NCBI GenBank assembly: GCA_035493895.1
Contig: DATJHM010000208.1
Span: forward strand, 1 to 38,354
Direction: 5' to 3'
From: DATJHM01 sp035493895
GTDB taxonomy: Bacteria; Chloroflexota; Ktedonobacteria; Ktedonobacterales; Ktedonobacteraceae
DNA length: 38,354 bases
The translations under genes were made by a program, and so were the position numbers. The notes beneath the pieces are model-generated. The model did not search any database. It saw nothing but the letters and a program-made list of their open reading frames with translations, and had not been told where the DNA came from. Within the stretch, counting starts at the first letter, position 1, and every line of letters starts with the position of its first letter. Below are positions 23,461 through 31,905 of this stretch, piece by piece.

Positions 23461-26259
23461 ATGAAATGTCCGAATTGTGGTACTGATAATCCGGCTGGCG
23501 ACGATTTTTGCTCGAATTGTGGTTTTTATCTGAGGTCACCTGCACCGACAGGGGCGAATAGCGGTACTTTCTCTACGCCGACGACTACGACTGGACCCGC
23601 TACGACTGGAGGCGGATCGGGAAGCTCAGGCACGCTGACTCCCAATTCTCGCCTTCAGAGCGGACGCTATGTCGTCGATAAGATTCTCGGCGAAGGTGGC
23701 ATGGGGGCCGCCGTACTGGCTCGGGATACGCGCGTCTCTAATAAGCTCGTGGTGATTAAAGAATTGGTCTCGGATAATGCCGATCCCGCAAAACGCCAGG
23801 AGGAGGTGGACAATTTTGAGCGCGAGGTGGCGACGCTGGCAACGATCGAGCATCCTCTGGTTCCTACGGTGACCGATAGCTTTCAGGAGGGCTCGCACTA
23901 TTTTATGGTGCAAGAATATGCTGCCGGTGAGAATCTTGAGCAGCATATGGAACGCCTGAATCAGCCTATGCCTGAGCGCGAGGCTCTGACCTATGTCTCT
24001 CAGGTTCTTGATATTCTGGTGTATCTCTCCGAGCAAACGCCTCCAATTGTGCATCGAGATATCAAACCTGCCAATATTATTATTGGGGCCAAAGATAAGC
24101 GCGCACGCCTGGTCGACTTTGGTATTGCCCGCGCTGATGTCGCGAGAAATACCAGGCGCAAGCAGACGACGGCTCTCGGTACGCAGGGCTATGCACCTCC
24201 TGAGCAATATAAAGGCAATGCTGATGCTCGCTCTGACCTCTATGCTCTGGCTGCAACGCTGCATCATCTGTTGACGAATCGGGATCCGCGCGAGTATCCT
24301 CCGTTTAGCTATCCGCCTGTGCGCTCGTTAAATGCGCAGGTTACGAATGAGACTGAACGCCTGCTAAATAAAGCCCTGCTGATGGATATTATGCAACGCT
24401 ATCAGAGCGCCGCTCTGATGAAAGCCGATGTGGATCATATTCTGGCGACCGAATTTGGCTCCTCGGGCGATACGAGCACATATATTCTCAGTAAATCTGG
24501 TCCGGTAACTCCACTTCCTCCCTCTCGTCCCGCTACAAGCGGAAAAGGCAATGCAGGTGTGCATGTAGCCCCGCCTCCTCCTCCCCCGGTGCTGCACCCT
24601 GTCGGCTCACAACAGCAGGGAGGTATGTACGGGAAGCCGTTTGTTGCACCTCGACGTAGTAGTGGCGGAAATGGCGTTCTGCGTGGCTTTGTGCTTCTGA
24701 TATTGGTCTTTGCTCTTATTGGTACGGTTGCCTTTTTCGCGGTTCAGCGCTCCAGAGGGACTACTGGACCCGTTTCGACCGGACCAGGCTCTACTACTTC
24801 ATCGCCAACTCCCGCAAGTAATGGCTCGATTACTCTCTCGAAGGGCGACGAGGGTACGATTACTGTCGGCGGTCAAATGATTGGTCTGAGTGCTGGCTCA
24901 TACGCTTTTGATACCAATCGCGGCCAGGGTGACAGCAAACTGAAACAGCAGGCCTCTGCTGCCCTGCAAGCAGGTAATTCCGGCAGCGCTATCTCATACT
25001 GGACGAGCTATCTCAATCAGGATACCAACGATGCGGAATCGTTGATTTACCTGGAGAATCAGCGCGTGCTTACCAGTGGTAATCCTTATATTACGCTGGT
25101 TGTGGGTACGATGCTGACTGGCAGCAGCGGGGATATCCAGGTGGGCCGCGATAGTCTTCAGGGTGCTTATATTGCGCAGAAAGAGTTTAACGCTAATGCG
25201 AGCCAGCACAATGGTGAAGAACTGCGCCTGCTCATTGCAAACTCTGGTGGTTCTTCTACTCAATCGGTCGTCACGGTGGCGAATGCGATTGTCAGTGCTG
25301 CAAAACAGGACCCGACGATTATCGGTGTGATGGGCTGGCCGTATAGTGGTCTGGCCAGCAATGCTCTGCAAGTGCTCGCGGCTGCGAAGATTCCTATGGT
25401 TTCGCAGACTGCTTCAAGTACGCAGTTGACGAATGCCTCGCCTTACTTTTTCCGTGTTGCTCCTTCCGATCAATCGCAGGGACAGGTTGGGGCTGAGTAT
25501 GCCAAAAGTACATTAAATGCCAAAAATGTCGCGGTGTTCAGCGACCCCGGTGACGCTTATAGTAGTAGCCTTGCTGCTGGCTTCACGAAACCTTTTGAGG
25601 ATGCGGGCGGCACTGTAATTCCGGAAAACTATACGCTCGGCGATGCTAATAGTATTAAGCAGGCAGTACAGAATGCGCTGAGCCAGGTGCCCGCGCCTGA
25701 TCTCATTTACTTCGCCGGATATTCGACGGATGTGAATAGTGTTCTGGCTTCTATTCCTGATAGCTCGAAGATTAATGTGCTTGGTGGCGATGCTTTGTAC
25801 AATCTGGGTGGCTATACTGCCCGTAGTGGCCTGAGTCGCCTCCGCTTTACGGCGTTTGCTTATCCAGATGAGTGGAGCGTTCTGGGCCAGAGCGCAAAAC
25901 TGCCCGTCTTCTTCAAAGATTATGGGACGACCTACGATCCCGCTAACCAGCACAAAAATGTCTACGGTTTTCAGCGTCCCTCGTACAGTGTCATGCTTTC
26001 CTACGATGCTACGTTGACGATGTTGACGGCTACGAGCAATGCGCTCAAGGGTGGCAAGACTCAACTGACCGGACAGGATCTCCAGCTGGCTCTGTCCCAG
26101 TTGCATGGTCCGGATGCGGTGCAGGGCGTCAGCGGCCAGATCTCTTTCACCAACGGAAGTGATCCCGACCAGAAGGCTGTTCTCGTGCTCATGGTAAGCG
26201 ATCAGGGCTTCTTCCAGATGGTCCCCAGACTGGGCGCTGGAAAGTTCCTCGTCTCGTAG
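23461..26259 (+). CDS. Second transmembrane receptor Ser/Thr kinase (tandem paralogue)
   Basis: A 932-residue protein with the same order of parts as its neighbour. The zinc ribbon uses C3, C6, C17 and C20 (MKCPNC...FCSNC). A Thr/Gly-rich spacer (about 26-60) is longer than in the first copy. The kinase (about 69-330) has GEGGMG, K100 in VVIKEL, HRDIKPAN (198-205), DFG (219-221) and GTQGYAPPEQY. After a Pro-rich linker comes a membrane helix (about 408-428), then the outer binding domain (about 540-932). Strong similarity runs through kinase and binding domain, so the pair arose by tandem duplication; the binding pockets differ (for example GVMGWPYSG against GVLGWPFSG). I prefer ATG 23461; a TTG at 23446 adds five residues. 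The gap to the first gene is 68 bases with no promoter or terminator, so they are probably co-transcribed. Confidence 0.92.
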   Translation: MKCPNCGTDNPAGDDFCSNCGFYLRSPAPTGANSGTFSTPTTTTGPATTGGGSGSSGTLTPNSRLQSGRYVVDKILGEGGMGAAVLARDTRVSNKLVVIKELVSDNADPAKRQEEVDNFEREVATLATIEHPLVPTVTDSFQEGSHYFMVQEYAAGENLEQHMERLNQPMPEREALTYVSQVLDILVYLSEQTPPIVHRDIKPANIIIGAKDKRARLVDFGIARADVARNTRRKQTTALGTQGYAPPEQYKGNADARSDLYALAATLHHLLTNRDPREYPPFSYPPVRSLNAQVTNETERLLNKALLMDIMQRYQSAALMKADVDHILATEFGSSGDTSTYILSKSGPVTPLPPSRPATSGKGNAGVHVAPPPPPPVLHPVGSQQQGGMYGKPFVAPRRSSGGNGVLRGFVLLILVFALIGTVAFFAVQRSRGTTGPVSTGPGSTTSSPTPASNGSITLSKGDEGTITVGGQMIGLSAGSYAFDTNRGQGDSKLKQQASAALQAGNSGSAISYWTSYLNQDTNDAESLIYLENQRVLTSGNPYITLVVGTMLTGSSGDIQVGRDSLQGAYIAQKEFNANASQHNGEELRLLIANSGGSSTQSVVTVANAIVSAAKQDPTIIGVMGWPYSGLASNALQVLAAAKIPMVSQTASSTQLTNASPYFFRVAPSDQSQGQVGAEYAKSTLNAKNVAVFSDPGDAYSSSLAAGFTKPFEDAGGTVIPENYTLGDANSIKQAVQNALSQVPAPDLIYFAGYSTDVNSVLASIPDSSKINVLGGDALYNLGGYTARSGLSRLRFTAFAYPDEWSVLGQSAKLPVFFKDYGTTYDPANQHKNVYGFQRPSYSVMLSYDATLTMLTATSNALKGGKTQLTGQDLQLALSQLHGPDAVQGVSGQISFTNGSDPDQKAVLVLMVSDQGFFQMVPRLGAGKFLVS

Positions 26260-26347
26260 CGTTTGCCTGTTCGCATCAAGCGAAAGGTAAGTGTGTTGCA
26301 AATTGGGTCGGCTTCATGTCGACCCGGCATTGTTACAATCAGCAAAT

Positions 26348-26378
26348 TGCCCCACCCGAATCTCTTCCAGGTGGGGCA
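26348..26378. terminator. Bidirectional terminator between the receptor kinase and DUF167 genes
   Basis: TGCCCCACC (26348-26356) pairs perfectly with GGTGGGGCA (26370-26378) around 13 bases, flanked by AAAT and TTTG. It serves convergent genes. Confidence 0.75.
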
Positions 26379-26402
26379 TTTGCATGTTTCTCTGTATAGA
26401 GG

Positions 26403-26663
26403 CTACTTGCTCGCTTGCAATCGTTCCATAACTTCTTCGTCTGTCAGTCCATCGATCTCGAGCGTTTTCATGCGTGCCGTTGCACCATGCACAATGCGGA
26501 CGGCCCTTTTGGGCAGTGAGAGTTGCTCAGCCAGCAAGGCAATCAGCGCTTCATTCGCCGCTCCATCTACTGGAGGCGCTGTCAGACGCGCTTTGAGCGT
26601 CCCATTCTCCCATTCTATCCTGTTCCGTCCGCTCCGTGGGATCACGCGCACCGTAATCGGCAT
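26403..26663 (-). CDS. DUF167 / YggU family protein
   Basis: A small protein (86 residues) with the DUF167 pattern: ITVRVIPRSGRNRIEW, LKARLTAPPVDGAANEALIALLAEQL, then LPKRAVRIVHGATARMKTLEIDG. The fold is known but the function is not; the gene usually sits with yggT and yggS, as here. A longer frame from GTG 26732 overlaps the yggT-like gene by 61 bases. I prefer ATG 26663, which begins 8 bases after the yggT-like stop and gives the usual DUF167 N-terminus; a weak AGAGG lies upstream. It is the last gene of the ylm/ygg-like cluster. Confidence 0.88.
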   Translation of the reverse strand: MPITVRVIPRSGRNRIEWENGTLKARLTAPPVDGAANEALIALLAEQLSLPKRAVRIVHGATARMKTLEIDGLTDEEVMERLQASK

Positions 26664-26671
26664 CTCTACCT

Positions 26672-26941
26672 CTACCAGCCTGCCGGGAGGGCCTGTATCA
26701 GCAGGATCTCCATGGTGGTGAGCAAGAACCACGTGACGAAGAATGAGAGGTCCATCACTCCCACCGGCCGCATGATGCGTCTCACTGGTGTTATAAAGGG
26801 GTCCGAGATGCGCGCCAGAAAACGGATGAATGCGAAACGCTCGTCGATTTGAAACAAAGAAGCAATCGCACGAATCAACATAGCCAGGATGATTGCTCCT
26901 ATGCCATACTCAATGAGAAGATGTATAGGGCCTTCTTGCAT
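26672..26941 (-). CDS. YggT family membrane protein
   Basis: An 89-residue integral membrane protein. The first helix is about residues 8-28, a conserved loop ISDPFITPVRRIMRPVG carries the YggT signature (DP-x-x-x-P-x-R), and a second hydrophobic segment (about 65-85) ends the protein. YggT/YlmG proteins have been tied to membrane organisation, cell shape or nucleoid/plastid division in different lineages; the mechanism is not settled. GGAG lies 8 bases before ATG 26941. It is followed directly by the DUF167 gene and preceded by a repeat-filled gap. Confidence 0.88.
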   Translation of the reverse strand: MQEGPIHLLIEYGIGAIILAMLIRAIASLFQIDERFAFIRFLARISDPFITPVRRIMRPVGVMDLSFFVTWFLLTTMEILLIQALPAGW

Positions 26942-27159
26942 TTTTACTACTCCAATACAGAGATATCGCGAATGTAGGGCGACATTAATCTCCGCTCATC
27001 TCTCCCCGTAACGACGCGGCTTGCCTGCAATATCACGTCCCACCACCCCTACGGAATTGACGGGAGATTTTCCTTCTTTACGTGACATTGCTGCTTGTCT
27101 GCGCCTCCTTAACGGTTCATGCCTGTGGGCGGTATTAATCCTCGCTTATTCAACGGAAT
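26942..27159. repeat. Repeat-filled gap with two oppositely placed copies of a dispersed ~32-bp repeat
   Basis: Copy 27006-27038 (plus) reads CCGTAACGAC + core GCGGCTTGCCTGC + AATATCACGT. Copy 27078-27115 (minus) has the flanks CCGTTAAGG and AATGTCACGT, but its core GCAGACAAGCAGC is inverted relative to the flanks. Flanking modules 'GGGCGACATTAATCTCCGC' (26977 on) and 'GGGCGGTATTAATCCTCGC' (27127 on) repeat each other. No gene is present. Confidence 0.7.
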
Positions 27160-27657
27160 TTAGTTGTCGAAAGTGGTGCGTACATTGATAAAGGTCATGC
27201 CCAGCATCTTATAACGGCTGATATCAATGACCCGTGCTCCTTGCACATCTGGCAGGGTGGTGAAGTGGCGCTGCACATATTCACCCACGGGACGCGCCGA
27301 ACTCCAGCCTGCGAGTGAGGCCGCTGCTGCCGTGGCTATACGTGAGCGCGTGCTGCTGGTGGCCAGTGCCAATAGGGTGCCAATCGTGACAATAGAAACG
27401 CCTACCGCCAGATTGGTGCCGCAGTTGGGATGGATGGCCAGCTCGGCCTCTCCCGCTTGCAGTCTCTGGATGGCTTCGTCGATGGCACGCCGTAGCAGCC
27501 CCAGATCAACGTCGCCGAAGATAATAAAACCGTCGCTGCTCGAACGGGCACTGGCACTCAGCTCTGGTACCATTCCGCTCAGGATGGTGAAGGTTGCATG
27601 TTCTATAGCATGATTTTGCCGAACGCGGCGGCCAAGGAGAATATCATCAATTTTCAT
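27160..27657 (-). CDS. DUF6391-like protein
   Basis: A 165-residue protein beginning MKIDDILLGRRVRQNHAIEHATFTIL; the RQNHAxEHAT motif is the mark of DUF6391 (known from cyanobacteria and Chloroflexota). The middle has NCGTNLAVGVSIVTIGTLLALA (about 78-99), which may cross or associate with the membrane, followed by an Ala-rich stretch. Conserved His and Cys hint at metal binding or catalysis, but no function is known to me. A GAGAG site precedes ATG 27657. The gene lies 20 bases downstream of the yggS-like gene, so it is probably in the same transcript, in the position where many Gram-positive clusters carry sepF. Confidence 0.75.
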   Translation of the reverse strand: MKIDDILLGRRVRQNHAIEHATFTILSGMVPELSASARSSSDGFIIFGDVDLGLLRRAIDEAIQRLQAGEAELAIHPNCGTNLAVGVSIVTIGTLLALATSSTRSRIATAAAASLAGWSSARPVGEYVQRHFTTLPDVQGARVIDISRYKMLGMTFINVRTTFDN

Positions 27658-27677
27658 TTGTTCTCTCTTTTCGTCTC

Positions 27678-28403
27678 TTACTGTTTCTGAACACGTTCAC
27701 CGAAGATTGCTCGCCCGATGCGGACGATGGTGGCTCCTTCTTCAATTGCAACTGGATAGTCGTCGGTCATGCCCATCGAGAGCTGCTCCCAACGACTCTG
27801 TGGTACCTCTTCTTGCAATCGCGCACGTAACTCTCTCAAGGTACGAAAGACCGGTCGCACTTCTTCTGGATTCTCGACCAGCGGGGCTACGGTCATTAAT
27901 CCTGCCACATCTAGCCCGGGTAGGGCAACTACCTGCTGCGCTACTGTGCTTGCCTCGGCCAGAGGAATTCCCGTTTTGCTTGTCTCGCCAGCTACGTTAA
28001 TCTCCAGTAAAACCGTCAGGCGTTTCCCTTGCTGGCTTGCCTGCTGGCTGAGTGCCTGGGCCAGATGGAGGCTATCAACGCTCTGGACACTATCAAAAAT
28101 ACTGACTACTTTGTTTGCTTTATTCGTTTGCACGTGTCCAATCATGTGCCAGCGCAGTCCTTGTGGCTGAAATGCCGCAATTTTTGTTTGTGCTTCCTGG
28201 ACGCGGTTCTCTCCAAAGTCCGTTACCCCTAGTGTATATGCCATTTTTACCAGCTCGAGGGGTTTGGTCTTGGAGACGGCAACAAGGGTTATCTCGTCTG
28301 GCGAGCGCCCTGCGCGTTGGGCTGCTTCAGCGATGCGTGTGCGAATATGGGTGAGATTTTCCGACAAAATCTGTAACTGATTGTCGGTGTCATGGTTGAT
28401 CAA
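27678..28403 (-). CDS. YggS family pyridoxal-phosphate homeostasis protein
   Basis: A 241-residue PLP-binding TIM-barrel protein (PLPBP/YggS/YlmE). The PLP lysine is K45 in LVAVSKTKP; other marks are DFGENRVQEA, WHMIGHVQTNK, TVLLEINVAGETSKTG, GLMTVAP and SMGMTDDYPVAIEEGATIVRIGRAIFGER, which holds the phosphate. The family has no known enzyme activity and keeps PLP and amino acid pools balanced. The start is TTG 28403 with GGAG 10 bases upstream; the nearby ATG is out of frame. It is followed by DUF6391, yggT-like and DUF167 genes. It is separated from pgeF by 339 bases containing an inverted-repeat element, which may have split an older ylm-type operon. Confidence 0.93.
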   Translation of the reverse strand: MINHDTDNQLQILSENLTHIRTRIAEAAQRAGRSPDEITLVAVSKTKPLELVKMAYTLGVTDFGENRVQEAQTKIAAFQPQGLRWHMIGHVQTNKANKVVSIFDSVQSVDSLHLAQALSQQASQQGKRLTVLLEINVAGETSKTGIPLAEASTVAQQVVALPGLDVAGLMTVAPLVENPEEVRPVFRTLRELRARLQEEVPQSRWEQLSMGMTDDYPVAIEEGATIVRIGRAIFGERVQKQ

Positions 28404-28535
28404 GGCTGTAGTTCTCCGATTGGCATTGGATTAGACCAGATATTCGTCTATTATACACTTTTTTCTGAACGAGCCTATTACTATATACGTTTCGTGGCTG
28501 TTTCCGGTTAGAGGTTCATCTTACATCAACGTAGT

Positions 28536-28680
28536 GCTCGGTCAAACGTGCCCACCCAGCCCAGTAGGGACGCGGTGGAGCCGCAGCGGAACTGCGTCCC
28601 CGTCCCCCACCGGCTATCTCCCCCTCACACATGCGTCTCGAGTGCGTTTTCAGAAAAGACGCAATGACGTTTGACTGAGC
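28536..28680. repeat. MITE-like element with imperfect terminal inverted repeats (copy 1)
   Basis: GCTCGGTCAAACGT at the left end and the complement of GCTCAGTCAAACGT at the right end frame about 145 bases. The inside (CCCAGTAGGGACGCGGTGGA... to CCCCACCGGC) is nearly identical to the element at 35879-36048, but about 21 bases next to the left end are missing. GGGACGC / GCGTCCC forms an inner hairpin. No ORF of its own. It sits between the pgeF-like and yggS-like genes. Confidence 0.75.
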
Positions 28681-28697
28681 AGCGTCCGGCCAGCCAA

Positions 28698-28721
28698 CGA
28701 TCCCCCTCGCCCCGCAGACGT
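28698..28721. repeat. 24-base direct repeat shared with 29762-29785
   Basis: The same 24 bases (CGATCCCCC...CAGACGT) occur at 28698-28721 and 29762-29785, on either side of the pgeF-like gene. It belongs to the modular repeat set of the intergenic gaps. Confidence 0.7.
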
Positions 28722-28742
28722 TAACAAACGCCGATGCTCCCC

Positions 28743-29639
28743 TTAACACTCTTGCAACATAATAATAACCGGAAACCGCCCCGTATTCCCCTGATCCCCC
28801 CGATGTGAGAAAAAACGCTCTCTATTGCAACTGGTGCACACATCAGCAAGCTCAATATGCTCCGGTAGCAGACCCGCCATCAATAACTGATTCCGATTGG
28901 TCGCCTGGAGATCCAGACGCAAACTTTCTCTATCATTGAGCTGTCTGGTGCTGAAGGCCGCCGATTCGCTCACCAGCTTACGATACTGCTGCGGAGCTGG
29001 CTCATCGTCAAAGTCGCGTTTCCCCTCGAAAATCTCTCGTACCATTCCCCCGACCTCGTAGCAGCACGCGCCAATGGCTGGCCCGATATTCGCCAGGATG
29101 TCTGCCGGTTTGCTGCCAAAGTGCTCCTGCATCGCCTCAACCGTTGCGATAACGATGCCCCGAGCGGTGCCGCGCCAGCCACCATGCGCAATCCCTATCG
29201 CCTGCGAGACCGGATCATAGAAGACGATGGGGGTGCAGTCGGCGAACGAGAGCGCCAGAGCCGTGCCGCGCTCTCTTGTGATCATCGCGTCCCCTTTGCG
29301 GATCGATGTCGGCGTCCAGGGCTGTTCCCAATATGAACGATCGGCCCAATCCGTGCGCCATTCGTCCTGAGCATCAAAGACCTGCACATTGACACCATGT
29401 ACCTGCCAGAGGGTGATACAACGTTGGGGATAAATACCGAGGGTTTTCAGTGTCAGTTCGCGATTGCGTGCGACTGTTTGATGCTTATCTTTTCCGCCCA
29501 GCACGGAGGCGTTGAGTCCCTGAAATGCGCCTTCGCTATAGCCGCCCTGACGTGTAAAGATGCCATGTGTTACGTCCGTGTGTGGGCGTAGCTGCGCAAA
29601 TTGCAGATACACCAGATCGCCATATTCCTGTTCGATCAA
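28743..29639 (-). CDS. pgeF: Peptidoglycan editing factor PgeF / YfiH family (LACC1-like)
   Basis: A 298-residue protein of the YfiH/DUF152/LACC1 family. The metal/catalytic triad is visible: H81 in WQVHGVNV, C135 in SFADCTPIVF and H152 in AHGGWRGT; CCYEVG and CTSCNRERFFSHRGDQGNTGR are further family marks. PgeF removes wrongly incorporated residues (L-Ser for L-Ala) from wall precursors; relatives have purine-nucleoside phosphorylase or laccase-like activity. The start is TTG 29639 with GAGGA 7 bases upstream; no in-frame ATG fits. The order pgeF-yggS-...-yggT recalls the ylmD-ylmE-ylmG cluster near division genes. It fits the wall theme of the window. Confidence 0.92.
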   Translation of the reverse strand: MIEQEYGDLVYLQFAQLRPHTDVTHGIFTRQGGYSEGAFQGLNASVLGGKDKHQTVARNRELTLKTLGIYPQRCITLWQVHGVNVQVFDAQDEWRTDWADRSYWEQPWTPTSIRKGDAMITRERGTALALSFADCTPIVFYDPVSQAIGIAHGGWRGTARGIVIATVEAMQEHFGSKPADILANIGPAIGACCYEVGGMVREIFEGKRDFDDEPAPQQYRKLVSESAAFSTRQLNDRESLRLDLQATNRNQLLMAGLLPEHIELADVCTSCNRERFFSHRGDQGNTGRFPVIIMLQEC

Positions 29640-29721
29640 GATAGTTCCTCGTCTCTAACCTGTACAATGTAGCTTCATTGTAACATATCACCCCCTGGCG
29701 AGAAACTCCGCAAGCCAGTAG

Positions 29722-29785
29722 GGACGCCATGGAGGCACGGAATGGCGTCCGCGAACTCCCCCGATCCCCCTCGCCCCGCAGACGT
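29722..29785. repeat. Partial copy of the GTAGGGACGC hairpin repeat
   Basis: GGACGCCAT (29722-29730) and ATGGCGTCC (29742-29750) form a perfect 9-bp stem around 11 bases (GGAGGCACGGA). The module then runs into the 24-base direct repeat at 29762-29785. It lies between pgeF and the LCP gene. Confidence 0.65.
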
Positions 29786-29860
29786 GTTCTTCTCACTGTT
29801 TCGCTTACACCAGAAACGTGTGCTAGAGATACGGTGCAATGAAACAGAACTGGGTCCATG

Positions 29861-31027
29861 CTATTGTACCGGGGCGACATTGCAGTTCGGCATCAGACCT
29901 CTCGGACCAAAGATGCTATCGATCAACGGCTGAATATTCTCGCAATGTGGAATAATGACGTCCTGTTGAGATCCGGCAGTCGCATCATAAACGCGCATAT
30001 AGCTCCCATAATTTTGCGCACCTGTGCCCGGCCCGAGCGTTACGCGTTGGATCGTATTACTATTCAGCGTTCGTGCGAAGTTGGCGAAGGCGAAAATCTC
30101 TGTCTCGCTGAGATCAGTATAGACCTGCCCGGAGAGATCTTTGAGCAGTTCCTGAAAGTGGCTGGCAATCGTCGGTACTGTCAGTTGCTGTTTGAGCGCC
30201 TGTAAGACCTGTTGTTGTCGCTGTGTACGTCCAAGGTCGCCAATAAGATCAGCATGCCGGGTGCGTACATACTGTAAAGCCTCTTCTCCTGTCAGATGTT
30301 GTGGACCAGGAGCCAGATAGAGCCGCTGATAAGCGTTGGGATCGTTGGCATTACTGCGCTTGCCCGTATCATTGGGATAGATGTCATCCACAACCGGACG
30401 CGCGACATCCACCGTAACTCCTCCCAGCGTATCAATCACGCTCGCGAAGCCGCTCAGACCCACCCAGGCGTAGCGATCGATCGGTATGCCATAGTCCTGC
30501 TCGACGGTCTCGCGTGCCAGTCGCACGCCGTTGGCAAAAGCGTTTGTTTGTGTGTCAGTTCGCTGCGTTGCGCCAAAGAAGAAAGCCTGATCAATCTTAT
30601 GCATCTGGCTCATCTCGGGTATCATCACCCAGGAATCGCGGGGGATCGAGACCATCTGTATGCTCTTATTCAGGGTGTCAACATGTACGACCATCATCAC
30701 CTGTGTGAGGATTGCCGGAAAAACGTATTTATTATCGGTATCGCTGCCCAGCAGCAGAATATTCCAGGCGCGCCCATCGATTGCCTCGGAGGAAGCGTTA
30801 TTCAGCCCCGTCTCGCCCGGTCCCTGGCTCACAGGCTGAATAAAGCTGGCAAGAGGACGAGAGACTTTCGTATAGTAGAAATAGTAGCCGATCGCAAAGA
30901 ATACGCCTGTCACAGCGAGGAAGATTGCGAAGATCGTCAAGGCGATACGGGTCGGGCTGACTTTACGCCTGACCTGCTTTTTCCGCCTCTCTACTTTGAC
31001 TTCGCTTTTCTTCTCTCGCCAGTACAT
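29861..31027 (-). CDS. LCP (LytR-CpsA-Psr) family cell-wall polymer ligase
   Basis: A 388-residue protein. A basic cytoplasmic N-terminus (residues 1-26) precedes one membrane helix (about 28-50); the rest is outside. The LCP catalytic core is clear: NILLLGSDTDN (89-99), VHVDTLNKSIQMVSIPRDSWV with R130/D131, LGGVTVDV, and ALQYVRTRHADLIGDLGRTQRQQQVL with the Arg residues that bind the lipid pyrophosphate. LCP enzymes transfer polymers such as teichoic acid or capsule from an undecaprenyl carrier to peptidoglycan or protein. GAGAAGG lies 5 bases before ATG 31027. It follows the PHP gene by 11 bases, so the two are one transcript. Confidence 0.93.
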   Translation of the reverse strand: MYWREKKSEVKVERRKKQVRRKVSPTRIALTIFAIFLAVTGVFFAIGYYFYYTKVSRPLASFIQPVSQGPGETGLNNASSEAIDGRAWNILLLGSDTDNKYVFPAILTQVMMVVHVDTLNKSIQMVSIPRDSWVMIPEMSQMHKIDQAFFFGATQRTDTQTNAFANGVRLARETVEQDYGIPIDRYAWVGLSGFASVIDTLGGVTVDVARPVVDDIYPNDTGKRSNANDPNAYQRLYLAPGPQHLTGEEALQYVRTRHADLIGDLGRTQRQQQVLQALKQQLTVPTIASHFQELLKDLSGQVYTDLSETEIFAFANFARTLNSNTIQRVTLGPGTGAQNYGSYMRVYDATAGSQQDVIIPHCENIQPLIDSIFGPRGLMPNCNVAPVQ

Positions 31028-31038
31028 ATGAGCCTTCT

Positions 31039-31905
31039 CTATTTGACCTGAATGCCAACCCGTGCTAAAAGACGACGGCTGAGCTCGGCCCGATATTTAA
31101 CTGGTTTGTTATCTGGATCGTGCGAGTCTGAGCCTGAACTCACCAGCAAATCATGCGTTTGCGCATATTCGAGATACATAGCTCTCTGCTCTGCTGTGTG
31201 CGTAGGATAATATGCTTCCAGGCCATCGATAGGAATTTCCAGGCGCAGCTCGTCAAGCATCGCGCAAGGAAACCCTTTTCCTCGCCCCGGATGTGCGATG
31301 AGACACACGGCATCACTGCGATGAGCTGCATCGACAACGGCTGCAATATCGTTTGTCGTCCAGAAGAAGCCTGCCTCAACGATGATTTCCCCGGCAGATG
31401 GCTCTTTTGTACCATAGCCATGCGCTTCTAAGAGCGAGATGAGCGCGTGTGGTTGTTGTGCGCTCGGCTTTGCTAAGATCGCTGCCAGAGGTTCTTCATC
31501 GCCCTCTTGCTTTTGACGAAATGTATATCCTTTTCTGCACAGGTTCGCATAGACTTCTTTTGTATTCTCTATCTGGCGACGCCTGACATCTTGCCCTAAG
31601 TCCTGAAGCTCTTTCTTATGCGGATTAACCCCATAGCAGAGTACATCAATCTCTCGACCGTTCCACGATGTGCTCATCTCCACGGCCGCAAGCACTGGCA
31701 ACTGCTTCTGTGCTGCAAGCTCTTGTATTGATATGATAGTATCCACACGATCATGATCCGTTATCGCTACCAGCCCGAACTGCTCGCTCACCAGATAGTC
31801 AATCAACTGTTCAGGGGTCCATAGGCCGTCACTATAAATGGTATGCATTTGCAGGTCGATCGCTGCATCCGCTGCGAGCACAAGCTGTGTCGTCAATGAC
31901 TCCAA
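31039..31905 (-). CDS. PHP-domain metal-dependent phosphoesterase with a substituted metal ligand
   Basis: A 288-residue PHP protein. Metal-site motifs: DLQMHTIYSDG (17-27), AITDHDRVD (D50, H51), AAVEMS (E76), IAHPGRG and GSDSHDP. In most PHP proteins the first motif is DLHxH; here the first His is Gln (Q19), while the second His (H21) stays. One metal site may be altered, though the rest is intact. Relatives act as 3',5'-nucleoside bisphosphate phosphatase, histidinol phosphatase or nucleic-acid phosphoesterases; the substrate here is open. The start is TTG 31905 with AAAGGA 7 bases upstream. It leads a two-gene unit with the LCP gene. Confidence 0.88.
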   Translation of the reverse strand: MESLTTQLVLAADAAIDLQMHTIYSDGLWTPEQLIDYLVSEQFGLVAITDHDRVDTIISIQELAAQKQLPVLAAVEMSTSWNGREIDVLCYGVNPHKKELQDLGQDVRRRQIENTKEVYANLCRKGYTFRQKQEGDEEPLAAILAKPSAQQPHALISLLEAHGYGTKEPSAGEIIVEAGFFWTTNDIAAVVDAAHRSDAVCLIAHPGRGKGFPCAMLDELRLEIPIDGLEAYYPTHTAEQRAMYLEYAQTHDLLVSSGSDSHDPDNKPVKYRAELSRRLLARVGIQVK

